From: Corynebacterium tuscaniense
GTDB taxonomy: Bacteria > Actinomycetota > Actinomycetes > Mycobacteriales > Mycobacteriaceae
Reading direction: 5' to 3'
Length of the DNA stretch: 64,000 nt
Assembly (NCBI RefSeq): GCF_008693065.1
Contig: NZ_VXKH01000001.1
Location: 62,001 to 126,000 of the forward strand
A program made the position numbers and the translations under genes. The notes beneath the pieces are model-generated. The model searched no databases and was not told the DNA's origin. It saw nothing but the letters and a program-made list of their open reading frames with translations. Of the stretch, positions 56,455 through 64,000 are shown piece by piece. Every line of letters starts with the position of its first letter. The stretch's first letter is position 1.

Positions 56455-58068
56455 GTGTTCGAGTCATTGTCCGATCGCCTTCAATCAGCACTCACCGGGC
56501 TGCGAGGCAAGGGCAAGCTCACGGAAGAGGACATTAACGCCACTGCCCGTGAGATCCGTATCGCCCTGCTCGAGGCCGATGTCTCGCTCACCGTTGTTCG
56601 CGCCTTTATTCAGCGTGTGAAAGAACGCGCGCTTGGCGCGGCTGTGTCTGAGGCACTGAATCCGGCGCAGCAAGTAATCAAGATCGTCGACGAGGAACTG
56701 ACTAATATCCTCGGTGGCGAAACTCGTCGCCTGAACCTGGCTAAGAACCCGCCGACGGTGATCATGCTCGCTGGTCTGCAGGGCGCCGGTAAGACGACCC
56801 TTGCAGGTAAGTTGGCGCTCCACCTGTCCAAGCAGGGGCATGCCCCGATGCTCGTGGCATGTGACCTGCAGCGTCCGGGAGCTGTGCAGCAGCTCCAGAT
56901 CGTTGGTGAGCGCGCCGGGGTGAAAACTTTCGCTCCGGACCCGGGCACGTCCTTGGATTCCAATGAACACGAGATGGGCACCTCCCATGGTGATCCGGTT
57001 GAGGTTGCCTTGGCGTCTATTGAGGAAGCGCGTCGCACCAACGCGGATGTAGTGATCATCGATACCGCTGGTCGTTTGGGTATTGATGAAACACTGATGA
57101 CTCAGGCCCGCAACATCCGTGATGCGGTGAATCCGGATGAAGTCCTTTTTGTCATCGATGCGATGATCGGCCAGGACGCGGTGAACACCGCGCAGGCCTT
57201 CGCCGATGGTGTGGATTTCACCGGCGTTGTGTTGACCAAGCTCGATGGTGATGCCCGCGGTGGTGCAGCACTGTCCATCCGTGAGGTGACTGGCAAGCCG
57301 ATTCTGTTTGCTTCTACCGGTGAGAAGCTCGAGGACTTTGATGTCTTCCACCCGGACCGTATGTCCAGCCGCATCCTCGGCATGGGTGACATGCTCTCTT
57401 TGATTGAGCAGGCTGAAACCATGATGGACCAGCAGAAGGCGGAAGAAGCCGCCCGCAAGCTGGGTACGGGTGAGCTGACCCTGGAGGACTTCCTGGATCA
57501 GCTGCTGATGATCCGCCGCATGGGGCCCATTGGCAATCTGTTGAAGATGATGCCGGGTGGTAAGCAGATGAACCAGATGGCGGACATGGTGGACGAGAAG
57601 CAGCTCGACCGCATCCAGGCCATCATTCGCGGTATGACTCCGGCGGAGAGGGAGGACCCGAAGATCCTCAATGCTTCTCGGCGTCGCCGTATCGCAGCCG
57701 GCTCCGGTGTCACCGTTGCTGATGTGAACCAGCTTGTTGAGCGTTTCTTCGAGGCGAAGAAAATGATGGGCAAGATGGCCAACCAGTTCGGCATGGGCGG
57801 AATGCCCGGTATGCCGGGCAGGGGCCGTTCCGCAACCAAGAAGAAGCCGAAGGGCCGTAAAGGTAAAAACGGTAAGCGCAAGCCGGTGAAGAGGCAAGGC
57901 GCACCCAAGATGCCGGGAATGCCTGGAGCACAGGGGATGCCGGGCATGCCGAGCATGGAACAGCTTCAGCAGATGCAGCAGCAGATGCCCCCAGGGATGG
58001 AAGGCCTGGATCTGAACAATCTGGACTTCGGCAGTGCGATGAAGCGCATGGGGAAGAAGAAGTTCTAG
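56455..58068 (+). CDS. ffh: Signal recognition particle protein Ffh
   Basis: 537 residues from GTG, preceded by a GGGAG site. The NG domain has G1 LAGLQGAGKTTLAGKLA (about 105), DLQRPGAVQQL, DTAGRLGID and TKLDGDARGG. The M domain (about 325-440) has the RNA-binding RRRRIAAGSG-type segment (ASRRRRIAAGSGV) and Met-rich helices. A C-terminal tail of about 95 residues is first Lys/Arg-rich, then Met/Gly/Pro-rich (PGMPGAQGMPGMPS), ending MGKKKF. It binds 4.5S RNA and signal sequences and delivers ribosomes to FtsY. A convergent hairpin follows. Confidence 0.97.
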   Translation: MFESLSDRLQSALTGLRGKGKLTEEDINATAREIRIALLEADVSLTVVRAFIQRVKERALGAAVSEALNPAQQVIKIVDEELTNILGGETRRLNLAKNPPTVIMLAGLQGAGKTTLAGKLALHLSKQGHAPMLVACDLQRPGAVQQLQIVGERAGVKTFAPDPGTSLDSNEHEMGTSHGDPVEVALASIEEARRTNADVVIIDTAGRLGIDETLMTQARNIRDAVNPDEVLFVIDAMIGQDAVNTAQAFADGVDFTGVVLTKLDGDARGGAALSIREVTGKPILFASTGEKLEDFDVFHPDRMSSRILGMGDMLSLIEQAETMMDQQKAEEAARKLGTGELTLEDFLDQLLMIRRMGPIGNLLKMMPGGKQMNQMADMVDEKQLDRIQAIIRGMTPAEREDPKILNASRRRRIAAGSGVTVADVNQLVERFFEAKKMMGKMANQFGMGGMPGMPGRGRSATKKKPKGRKGKNGKRKPVKRQGAPKMPGMPGAQGMPGMPSMEQLQQMQQQMPPGMEGLDLNNLDFGSAMKRMGKKKF

Positions 58069-58071
58069 AGA

Positions 58072-60243
58072 TTAACCCTCGATGATCTGAAGATCCTCGA
58101 GGGTTTCTTCATTCCGGTAAGGCAGATCCAGCGCGTCAAAGATTGGCTGGAAGTTTTGCCACATCACCGGGGCGGTGGATTCCGCGTAGGCGTTGGAGAT
58201 GTGGTTCTGGTCGCGGTAGACGTAAATGTTGCCGATGATCGGCGGGCAGTAGGTCTCTTCGCAGAACCAGTCAGCCGTATCAACTGTCCACTGTTTATCC
58301 GCAGAAGAGAGATACTTCTCCGCCGGATTTGTGGGGGCGTAGACGGTGGAGCGCAGAGTGGAGCAGTCCTTCATCGTGTTGTTAGCAAGGAGACACTCAT
58401 TCGGGTCCATGTGCTCACCTTCGCGGGAAAAGACCCACGGGTTATCGCGCAGCCCCACGAAAGGAATGTCATTCAAACGCAGCTTGTCCCACACGGTGGC
58501 GTAAGCATCAGGAACAATATCTGGGCCGATACCGCCGGAACCAGCACGGCCAGCAGGTCGGGTGGCATTGGAGATAGTGAGGTCTGGCTGCAGTGCGATG
58601 ATTTCCGCAAAAGCATTGCGGGACCATTCAGCGCAGACCTCCGATACCGTATCCAAATCGTCCAAGACCAATGGGCATTCCTGGCGTACGTAGGTGATTA
58701 CTTTGAAGCCACGCTCACGGCCAATCTTGTCCAACGGGACAATCCACGGTTCCGCGTGCGAGCCACCGAAAAGAACCACTGTGACATCGGACTCAGGGTC
58801 ACCGAAAACACAGCCTTCGTGGGGGAGTAAGTCGCCCGGCTGGTCCATGAAAATCATGCAGCCACGATCAACGGTTGGGGGCCACATGTCCGAAATGAAA
58901 TGCGGGTCCGGAGCGGCCAAAGCGCGAGGCACATCAGCGCCAAAATGCGCCATGGCACCCGGATAAAGTGCGGGGTCAAGCTTGCCACTGGCCTGAGCTA
59001 CCTGCTTGTTGAACATAGGCAAGATCGCCAGCATGCCGGCGAGAAGTACAGCGATGGCGACGCCACCGACGGCGCGGGCGCGTCCAGAGAACGTCGATAA
59101 GCTAGCAATCGCATTACGCACCGGCCGATCTGTTGCCTTCGGCCGTTTCCCGTGCTGCCGCAACGGATCCTCAACGAATGTGTACGTCACGTGCGCCAAG
59201 AACAACGAGACCACGATGACACCGATGCCCAGCAGCACGGAAGGCTCCTTGTTGCCCGTATATACGGTGACCAAGATGAGCAAAGGCCAGTGCCACAAGT
59301 ACAGGGAGTAAGCGACTTTGCCCAGCCACGTCATCGGAGACGAAGCGAGCAGCTTAGCCACAACATGCTGCGGGCCACTGAGTACAACGAGTGCCGCACC
59401 TAGAAGCGGAATCAAAGCGGCGGGGCCCGGGAAAGCAAGGGAAGTGGGAATGACGAAGCCGGTTGCAGCAATCATCGTGACACCCAAGCCAGCAGCAGGT
59501 GCCTGCAGCCTCGTGGGCACTGCAACCTTGGCAGGCAACATGGCCAGCAAAGCACCGAAACTCAGCTCCCACAAACGGGAAGGGAGAGCATAGTAATTTG
59601 CCGCCGTACCCACGAGGCCAAAACGTGATGCGTAAGCGAATGATGCAATGGTAATCAGCGCGAGGACCACCACAATCCAACGGCGCAGCCGCTGAATCCC
59701 CACATGAACGCGGGTAGCCAAAATAGCAACGAGGATGCCGGAGGTAATGGCAAAGAGATAGAACTGCCCCTGCACGCTCATGGACCACAGGTGCTGCAAC
59801 GGTGATGTCTGTGAACCCGCGGCCGCATATGCGGCATCCTGGCTGCTCAGCTCGTAGTTCTGGTAGTAGAGCACGGAGGCTTTGAACTGGCGAGCAATAT
59901 CCACGTTCATGACCTGGGGTGTGAGATACCGAATACCGGCATACACAGCCGTGAGCACCACCGCCAAGGCGGGAAGGAGCCTGCGCGCGGTACGCCAGAA
60001 AGGCCACCATGGGTTCAGCGAAGAATTCGGGCGCAAGGCATAGCGCAACTGCGCACCCATGAAGAAATAGCCCGACAGCAACAGGAACACGTCCACGCCA
60101 CCAGAAACCCTGCCCACAAACACGTGGAACACAACAACGAGTGCGATAGAAAAACCACGCAAACCATCAAGGTCAAAGCGGTACGATGATGACGGCACCG
60201 GCTGCCTAGCCGTTGTTTGAGGTGTGCGAACTGAGGTTGTCAT
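58072..60243 (-). CDS. Membrane O-acyltransferase with C-terminal SGNH domain (OafA type)
   Basis: 723 residues. About 24-420 is an Acyltransferase_3 domain: FDLDGLRGFSIALVVVFHVF (with the catalytic-type His), GGVDVFLLLSGYFF, RRLLPALAVVL, and about ten helices. About 430-723 is an extracytoplasmic SGNH-type domain: FGGSHAEPWIVPL (block I, about 490), ISNATRPAG (block III-like), and DQNHISNAYA (block V His). Such proteins O-acetylate cell-surface sugars; in mycolic-acid bacteria arabinogalactan, trehalose esters and glycolipids are possible targets. It lies alone between ffh and rpsP, with no sugar-synthesis genes nearby. Confidence 0.9.
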   Translation of the reverse strand: MTTSVRTPQTTARQPVPSSSYRFDLDGLRGFSIALVVVFHVFVGRVSGGVDVFLLLSGYFFMGAQLRYALRPNSSLNPWWPFWRTARRLLPALAVVLTAVYAGIRYLTPQVMNVDIARQFKASVLYYQNYELSSQDAAYAAAGSQTSPLQHLWSMSVQGQFYLFAITSGILVAILATRVHVGIQRLRRWIVVVLALITIASFAYASRFGLVGTAANYYALPSRLWELSFGALLAMLPAKVAVPTRLQAPAAGLGVTMIAATGFVIPTSLAFPGPAALIPLLGAALVVLSGPQHVVAKLLASSPMTWLGKVAYSLYLWHWPLLILVTVYTGNKEPSVLLGIGVIVVSLFLAHVTYTFVEDPLRQHGKRPKATDRPVRNAIASLSTFSGRARAVGGVAIAVLLAGMLAILPMFNKQVAQASGKLDPALYPGAMAHFGADVPRALAAPDPHFISDMWPPTVDRGCMIFMDQPGDLLPHEGCVFGDPESDVTVVLFGGSHAEPWIVPLDKIGRERGFKVITYVRQECPLVLDDLDTVSEVCAEWSRNAFAEIIALQPDLTISNATRPAGRAGSGGIGPDIVPDAYATVWDKLRLNDIPFVGLRDNPWVFSREGEHMDPNECLLANNTMKDCSTLRSTVYAPTNPAEKYLSSADKQWTVDTADWFCEETYCPPIIGNIYVYRDQNHISNAYAESTAPVMWQNFQPIFDALDLPYRNEETLEDLQIIEG
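58074..58105. terminator. Hairpin between ffh and the acyltransferase gene
   Basis: AACCCTCGATGATC / GATCCTCGAGGGTT (13 of 14 pairs) with a TGAA loop. It starts 5 nt after the ffh stop and lies inside the last codons and the stop of the converging acyltransferase gene. It could end transcription from both sides. Confidence 0.75.
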
Positions 60244-60360
60244 CGAGCTTGTGTCACAGAAAATAGGGGATACAGAGGAAGTGAAAGTACTTAACCTTCC
60301 GGTGACCTTACCTCTGATAGGGGGCAGAGCTATAACCGAACGCCGTGCAGCGTGCCGGTT

Positions 60361-60390
60361 TTGGTGTAGATAGCACTTCCCAGGTAAGGT
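60361..60390 (+). promoter_or_regulatory. Candidate rpsP promoter
   Basis: TTGGTG, an 18-nt spacer, then TAAGGT. It would give a leader of about 170 nt before rpsP, unlike the leaderless genes around it. Confidence 0.5.
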
Positions 60391-60502
60391 ATTTCCGGTT
60401 GCCTAGCAACACACCTGCGTTAGCGTCGGACCCGACGGGAATGATCCATTCCCCTTCGCCCGGCCCTAGTCACACGCAGACGAAAACCAAGGGCTGAACC
60501 GG

Positions 60503-60522
60503 CCCGCCGATCATGCGGCGGG
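60503..60522 (+). promoter_or_regulatory. Leader hairpin before rpsP
   Basis: CCCGCCG / CGGCGGG with a 6-nt loop, 43 nt before the rpsP ATG and without a T-run. A control element of the ribosomal-protein message is possible, but I do not recognise a named leader class. Confidence 0.4.
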
Positions 60523-60565
60523 TGTCTGAACTGCCCAGTGACCGATAGTAAAGGACTTTTACACC

Positions 60566-61096
60566 ATGGCTGTCAAGATCAAGCTGCAGCGTCTGGGCAA
60601 GATCCGTAATGCCCAGTACCGCGTTGTCATCGCCGATGCCCGCACCCGCCGTGACGGTGCCGTCATTGAGAACATTGGTATCTACCACCCGAAGGAAGAG
60701 CCGTCGCTCATCAAGATTGATTCTGAGCGCGCTCAGTACTGGCTCGGCGTCGGCGCCCAACCGACCGAACCGGTGCTCGCACTGCTGAAGGTGACCGGTG
60801 ACTGGCAGAAGCACAAGGGCCTCGACGGCGCTGAAGGCACCCTCAAGGTTGCTGAAGAGAAGCCGTCCAAGCTCGACCTGTTCAACCAGGCTCTGGAGGA
60901 GGCTTCCAACGGCCCGACCGCTGAGGCCATCACCGAGAAGCGCAAGAAGGCTAAGGAAGAGGCAGAGGCTAAGGCCGCTGCTGAAGCCGAGGCGGAGGCA
61001 AAGGCTGCTGCAGAGGCAGAAGCTGCTGAGGCTGCTGAGGAAGCTCCGGCTGAGGGGGCCGAAGAAGAGAAGACTGAGGAGTCCGAGGAGAACTAA
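60566..61096 (+). CDS. rpsP: Ribosomal protein bS16 with long acidic C-terminal extension
   Basis: 176 residues; the S16 core is about 1-85 ([40 protein letters not shown] shown by [11 protein letters not shown], and [15 protein letters not shown]). The rest is an extension: a Lys-rich helix and then a low-complexity Ala/Glu run (about 125-176). Extensions of this kind are usual in actinobacterial S16. It assembles early on the 30S body. A possible ribosome site AAGGA lies 11 nt upstream. Expression of rimM seems separate. Confidence 0.96.
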   Translation: MAVKIKLQRLGKIRNAQYRVVIADARTRRDGAVIENIGIYHPKEEPSLIKIDSERAQYWLGVGAQPTEPVLALLKVTGDWQKHKGLDGAEGTLKVAEEKPSKLDLFNQALEEASNGPTAEAITEKRKKAKEEAEAKAAAEAEAEAKAAAEAEAAEAAEEAPAEGAEEEKTEESEEN

Positions 61097-61120
61097 ACTC
61101 CCTCCTCCAGTATTGAAGCG

Positions 61121-61155
61121 ACTGCCTGTGTGCCACTAGGTGCGCGGGCAGTTTT
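61121..61155 (+). terminator. Terminator between rpsP and rimM
   Basis: ACTGCC / GGCAGT outer stem, with further pairing inside (GTG with CGC-type wobble pairs), followed by TTTTGC. It lies 25 nt after the rpsP stop. Confidence 0.7.
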
Positions 61156-61172
61156 GCATTAATGGGTGCTGG

Positions 61173-61178
61173 TAGCCT
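61173..61178 (+). promoter_or_regulatory. -10 hexamer TAGCCT of rimM (leaderless start)
   Basis: TAGCCT ends 8 nt before the rimM ATG at 61187, with no ribosome site, right after the rpsP terminator. Confidence 0.6.
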
Positions 61179-61186
61179 TAGCTCCC

Positions 61187-61687
61187 ATGAAGTTGCTCAT
61201 CGGCAAAGTAGTCAAGTCCCACGGTGTTAAAGGGGAGGTCGCCGTGGAAGTGTTGACCGACGAGCCGGAGATCCGTTACGCAGTGGGGGAAGTGCTCCAC
61301 GGCAAACAGGCGGGGAAAGAACAAGACCTGACTATTGCATCGGTGCGTCCGCATCAGAAGCGCCTGCTGGTCACTTTTGAGGAGATCCCGGATCGCACCG
61401 CCGCGGATTCATTGCGGGGGATGCAGTTCTTTGCCGAGCCCTTGGAGCGTGATGAGGATTCGGATGAGTTCTACGACCATGAACTCATCGGCCTGAAGGT
61501 CGTGCAGGATGGTGAGGAGATCGGGGAGGTCACCGGCGTGATGGATACCCCGAACCGGAAAATCTTGGAGATTGCCTACCAGGGCAGGGAAGTGCTGGTT
61601 CCCTTCGTCATGGACATCGTCCCGGAGGTGAATCTGGAGGAAGGCTTCCTGGAAATCACCCCGCCGGAAGGGTTGCTGGACCTATGA
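61187..61687 (+). CDS. rimM: 16S rRNA processing protein RimM
   Basis: 166 residues from the ATG at 61187 (a start at 61166 would lie upstream of the -10 hexamer). The N-terminal RimM domain begins LLIGKVVKSHGVKGEVAVEV; the PRC-barrel-like second half has FYDHELIGLKVV and EIGEVTGVMDTPNRKILEI, ending with VPFVMDIVPEVNLEEGFLEI (cut here to VPFVMDIVPEVNLE). It helps mature the 3' domain of the 30S subunit, partnering S19. It overlaps trmD by 4 nt (ATGA), so the two are coupled. Confidence 0.96.
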   Translation: MKLLIGKVVKSHGVKGEVAVEVLTDEPEIRYAVGEVLHGKQAGKEQDLTIASVRPHQKRLLVTFEEIPDRTAADSLRGMQFFAEPLERDEDSDEFYDHELIGLKVVQDGEEIGEVTGVMDTPNRKILEIAYQGREVLVPFVMDIVPEVNLEEGFLEITPPEGLLDL

Positions 61688-62862
61688 CGGGCACGCCGGC
61701 GTTGAGGATTGACGCGATAACAATCTTCCCGGACTATCTCGAGCCCATGCGGCATGCGCTATTGGGCAAGGCGATTGAGCAAGAGATCCTGGCTGTTGGG
61801 GTGCACGATCTGCGGGATTGGGCCACGGGCGGCCACAAGGCGGTGGATGATTCGCCACTGGGTGGTGGGCCAGGCATGGTGATGAAGCCGGACGTGTGGG
61901 GGCCGGCACTCGATGACATACACGCGGGCCGCGCAGGGTTTGACCTGGACACCGCGGCAGCACACCGCAATGACAAGGCGCGCCACGATGATGTAGCAGA
62001 GGTTGTTGCGCGCCCATACACCCTCCCAGCTGATGTGCGCGAGGGCGAAGACCCGGAGGCGCCATTGCTGTTGGTGCCCACACCGGCTGGTAAGCCGTTC
62101 ACGCAAGCTGATGCGCAAGCCTGGTCGCGGGAGAACCACATTGTGTTCGCGTGTGGCCGATATGAGGGTATTGATCAACGCGTTTTTGAGGACGCGGCGC
62201 AGCGGTATCGCGTGCGCGAGGTGTCCATCGGTGATTACGTGCTCATCGGTGGGGAAGTTGCGGTGCTCGTCATCGTGGAGGCCGTCACGCGCCTCATCCC
62301 AGGCGTGCTGGGCAATACGGAAAGCCATGAAGATGACAGCTTCTCCGACGGCCTGTTGGAAGGCCCCAGCTACACCAAGCCGCGCGTGTGGCGCGGGATC
62401 GAAGCCCCGCCGGTGTTGACGTCGGGTGATCACGCCAAGGCGGAGCAGTGGCGTCGCGAGCAGTCCCTCAAGCGCACCAGAGAAGTGCGCCCGGAGCTCA
62501 TCGACGCGGCAACTCTCACCGAAGAAGACCGCTTCATGCTCGATGCCCGCGACGTAGTGACGGAACTGGACGTGCTGGGCTGGAAGCCCGGCGCAGAAAA
62601 GAACATGCGCAGGGCGCTGAAGAAGGCCGGTTACCGTGTGGCGCAGATAAGCACAAAAGAGCGCGGAACGGACGTGTGTTTCGGTCCGTCGATGCTGGAA
62701 ACGGAGTATGAGCGGCGTGAGGGGCATCCGAGCCCTGATCCGCTGGTGAAGCTGCGCGTCTACGGGCGTACAGCACTCAGTCTCACCGAGGCCACGCAAG
62801 CAGTGGTTGCGGCGCTGCCGAAGGGCGCGGATTGGTACGGTTCCACCGTGGTGCAGCCTTAA
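61684..62862 (+). CDS. trmD: tRNA (guanine-N1)-methyltransferase, enlarged
   Basis: 392 residues against about 250 for typical TrmD. It methylates G37 of tRNAs. The SPOUT knot is intact: IDAITIFPDYLEPM at the start, SPLGGGPGMVMKPDVW, VFACGRYEGIDQRV, SIGDYVLIGGEVAVLVIVEA (shown by GDYVLIGGE), LGNTESHEDDSFSDGLLEGPSYT (shown by DSFSDGLLEGPSYTKP) and PPVLTSGDHAKAEQWR. Two additions stand out: about 40 extra residues at about 79-125, and about 105 residues after the normal end (about 287-392) that I do not recognise (DVLGWKPGAEKNMRRALKKA, LVKLRVYGRTALSLTEA). The frame is clean. Confidence 0.94.
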   Translation: MTGTPALRIDAITIFPDYLEPMRHALLGKAIEQEILAVGVHDLRDWATGGHKAVDDSPLGGGPGMVMKPDVWGPALDDIHAGRAGFDLDTAAAHRNDKARHDDVAEVVARPYTLPADVREGEDPEAPLLLVPTPAGKPFTQADAQAWSRENHIVFACGRYEGIDQRVFEDAAQRYRVREVSIGDYVLIGGEVAVLVIVEAVTRLIPGVLGNTESHEDDSFSDGLLEGPSYTKPRVWRGIEAPPVLTSGDHAKAEQWRREQSLKRTREVRPELIDAATLTEEDRFMLDARDVVTELDVLGWKPGAEKNMRRALKKAGYRVAQISTKERGTDVCFGPSMLETEYERREGHPSPDPLVKLRVYGRTALSLTEATQAVVAALPKGADWYGSTVVQP

Positions 62863-62875
62863 GGAGTCCGCCGAC

Positions 62876-62881
62876 TAGACT
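62876..62881 (+). promoter_or_regulatory. -10 hexamer TAGACT of tex (leaderless start)
   Basis: TAGACT ends 7 nt before the tex ATG; identical to the dnaE hexamer. Confidence 0.6.
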
Positions 62882-62888
62882 TCCCCGA

Positions 62889-64000
62889 ATGACTATCGCA
62901 GAGATTATCGCGAAAGAAATTCACGTCCGCGCCACCCAAGTAGAGGCTGCGCTCACCCTTCTGGCAGAGGGCAACACTGTGCCCTTCATTGCTCGTTACC
63001 GCAAGGAAGTCACGGGTGGGCTCGATGATGCGCAGTTGCGCCACATTGAGGAGCGTAATACCTACCTCGTTGAACTCGCTGAGCGGAAAGAGGCCGTGCT
63101 GGCGAGCATCGAGGAGCAGGGCAAGCTCACCGATGAGCTCAAACATGAGATCCTCGCCGCCGACACGAAAGCCCGCGTGGAGGACCTCTATCTGCCGTAC
63201 AAGAAGCGCCGCAAGACCAAGGCGGATATCGCGCGCGAAGCAGGCCTCGAAGAGCTGGAGCAATTGCTTATCGACGAGCCCCGCGCCAACCTCGAGACCA
63301 CCGCTGAGAGGTTCATCTGCGAAGGATTCCCGGACACCAAGGCGGTGCTCGACGGTGCGCGGGCAATCCTGGTGGACCGTTTTGCCACTGATGCGGACCT
63401 GGTGGGTGCTGTGCGTGACCGTGTGTACGCCGAGGGCACGATGCGTTCTTCCGTGGCGGAAGGTAAGGAACAAGAGGGCGCGAAGTTCGCTGACTACTTT
63501 GAGTTCTCCGAGGATCTGACCAAGTTGCCGTCTCACCGGATTCTGGCGCTGTTTCGCGGGGAAGCAGAGGGCGTACTTACCCTCAATGTTGATCCGGGCG
63601 ATGAGGCTGTCTACGAAGGCATGATCGCGGAGCGCTTTGACCTCCCCGTGCAGGATTCAGAGTGGTTGGCCAAGGCAGTGCGCTGGGGCTGGCGGACAAA
63701 GCTGCAGATCTCCGCGAACGTGGACGCACGTATGCGCCTGAAAGAGAAGGCCGATGAGGGTGCGCTGGAGGTCTTCAAAACCAACCTGCGTGATGTGCTC
63801 TTAGCAGCGCCCGCTGGCCAGCGGGCAACCCTGGCGCTTGATCCGGGTTACCGCAATGGCGTGAAGTGCGCCGTGGTGGATAGAACCGGCAAGGTACTGG
63901 CCACCACGATTGTGTACCCGCACCAGCCACAGAATCGCTGGGATGCGTCGCGGGCGGAGCTTGCTGCTTTGGTGGCTGAACATGGTGTGGAGCTCATCGC
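62889..64000 (+). CDS. tex: Tex-family RNA-binding transcription accessory protein, 3' end outside the window
   Basis: The ATG at 62889 opens a frame that is still open at the last base (about 370 of an expected 750-780 residues). It starts MTIAEIIAKEIHVRATQVEA and contains the Tex hallmarks NTVPFIARYRKEVTGGLDD (shown by VPFIARYRKEVTG), ARVEDLYLPYKKRRKTKA (shown by EDLYLPYKKRRKTKA) and, near the window end, TLALDPGYRNGVKCAVVDRTGK (shown by ALDPGYRNGVKCAV), the start of the YqgF-like RNase H fold. The S1 domain would lie beyond the end. Tex proteins bind RNA and affect transcription; the exact role is unclear. Confidence 0.95.
   Translation, partial: MTIAEIIAKEIHVRATQVEAALTLLAEGNTVPFIARYRKEVTGGLDDAQLRHIEERNTYLVELAERKEAVLASIEEQGKLTDELKHEILAADTKARVEDLYLPYKKRRKTKADIAREAGLEELEQLLIDEPRANLETTAERFICEGFPDTKAVLDGARAILVDRFATDADLVGAVRDRVYAEGTMRSSVAEGKEQEGAKFADYFEFSEDLTKLPSHRILALFRGEAEGVLTLNVDPGDEAVYEGMIAERFDLPVQDSEWLAKAVRWGWRTKLQISANVDARMRLKEKADEGALEVFKTNLRDVLLAAPAGQRATLALDPGYRNGVKCAVVDRTGKVLATTIVYPHQPQNRWDASRAELAALVAEHGVELI

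Larger units (their letters stand above)
60244..60565 (+). other. 322-bp intergenic region upstream of rpsP
   Basis: It lies between two divergent genes and holds no ORF I would support. It contains a candidate rpsP promoter at 60361-60390 and two GC hairpins in the predicted leader: a small GTCGG/CCGAC pair near 60434-60446, and the 7-bp stem listed separately. Confidence 0.6.

Noticed and set aside
56485-57897. A 470-residue open frame opposite ffh
   Set aside because: Antisense shadow of the conserved GTPase; no start signals and no domain.
60244-60565. A known ribosomal-protein leader or riboswitch before rpsP
   Set aside because: Two hairpins are present, but I cannot match them to any named leader class from sequence alone.

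Overview
The window is a continuous stretch of chromosome from a Corynebacterium or a very close relative (order Mycobacteriales). The evidence is gene order and protein content. There is a hisD-C-B / hisH-A / impA / hisF-I cluster followed by a trpC-like gene, lgt and pyk. There is a TreY/TreZ/GlgX/GlgP glucan-to-trehalose gene set. There is also the mycobacterial division-region order sepIVA-like / DUF177 / rnc / mutM / acyP / smc / ftsY / amtB / glnK / ffh. Many genes start 6-10 nt after a TANNNT hexamer with no Shine-Dalgarno, which is the leaderless style common in this group. I see no rRNA, tRNA, CRISPR array, insertion sequence or prophage.

Layout. 1-4.6 kb: the 3' part of a DUF222/HNH gene, then a MacAB-like operon (adaptor lipoprotein, ATPase, FtsX-type permease). 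4.6-9.9 kb: dnaE, a small secreted protein on the other strand, and ilvA. 9.9-19.8 kb: an alpha-glucan and trehalose block, mostly on the minus strand: treZ, treY, an orphan gene, a DEDDh exonuclease with a BRCT domain, glgX and a TetR regulator. An IMPACT-family gene, a small membrane protein and an S4 RNA-binding protein lie on the plus strand inside it. 20-31.2 kb: a lipoprotein and a membrane protein, then the histidine cluster with an embedded 58-residue membrane protein, an MFS transporter and an inositol-monophosphatase-like gene. It ends with a TIGR02234 membrane protein, a degenerate trpC paralogue and lgt. 31.3-44.1 kb: pyk, pabC, a small secreted protein, pabAB, glgP, an M20 amidohydrolase, a GalT-like protein, a conserved orphan, glycerate kinase and gdhA. 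44.1-58.1 kb: the division, RNA-processing, chromosome, SRP and nitrogen block (sepIVA-like, DUF177, rnc, mutM, an alanine/sodium symporter, acyP, smc, a META-like protein, ftsY, amtB, glnK, ffh). 58-64 kb: a membrane acyltransferase with an SGNH domain, rpsP, rimM, an enlarged trmD, and the 5' part of tex, which runs off the window.

How the genes work together. GlgP and GlgX degrade glycogen and maltodextrin. TreY and TreZ turn free-ended glucan into trehalose, which this group uses for mycolate carriers and osmoprotection. The his cluster supplies most histidine enzymes (hisG and hisE are not here). GdhA, AmtB and GlnK form an ammonium module, and a perfect CTAT-N6-ATAG palindrome, matching the AmtR operator form, lies in front of amtB.

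No wholly new multi-gene system is evident. The strongest unusual signals are: eleven 11-residue repeats in the SepIVA-like protein; a trpC paralogue that has lost active-site residues and marks an eroded his-trp-lgt cluster; a TrmD with a ~40-residue insertion and a ~105-residue extra C-terminal domain; two divergent gene pairs with back-to-back -10 boxes in about 30 bp; a terminator whose two arms contain the stop codons of both converging genes; and a coupled 58-residue membrane protein in front of the MFS transporter inside the his operon.
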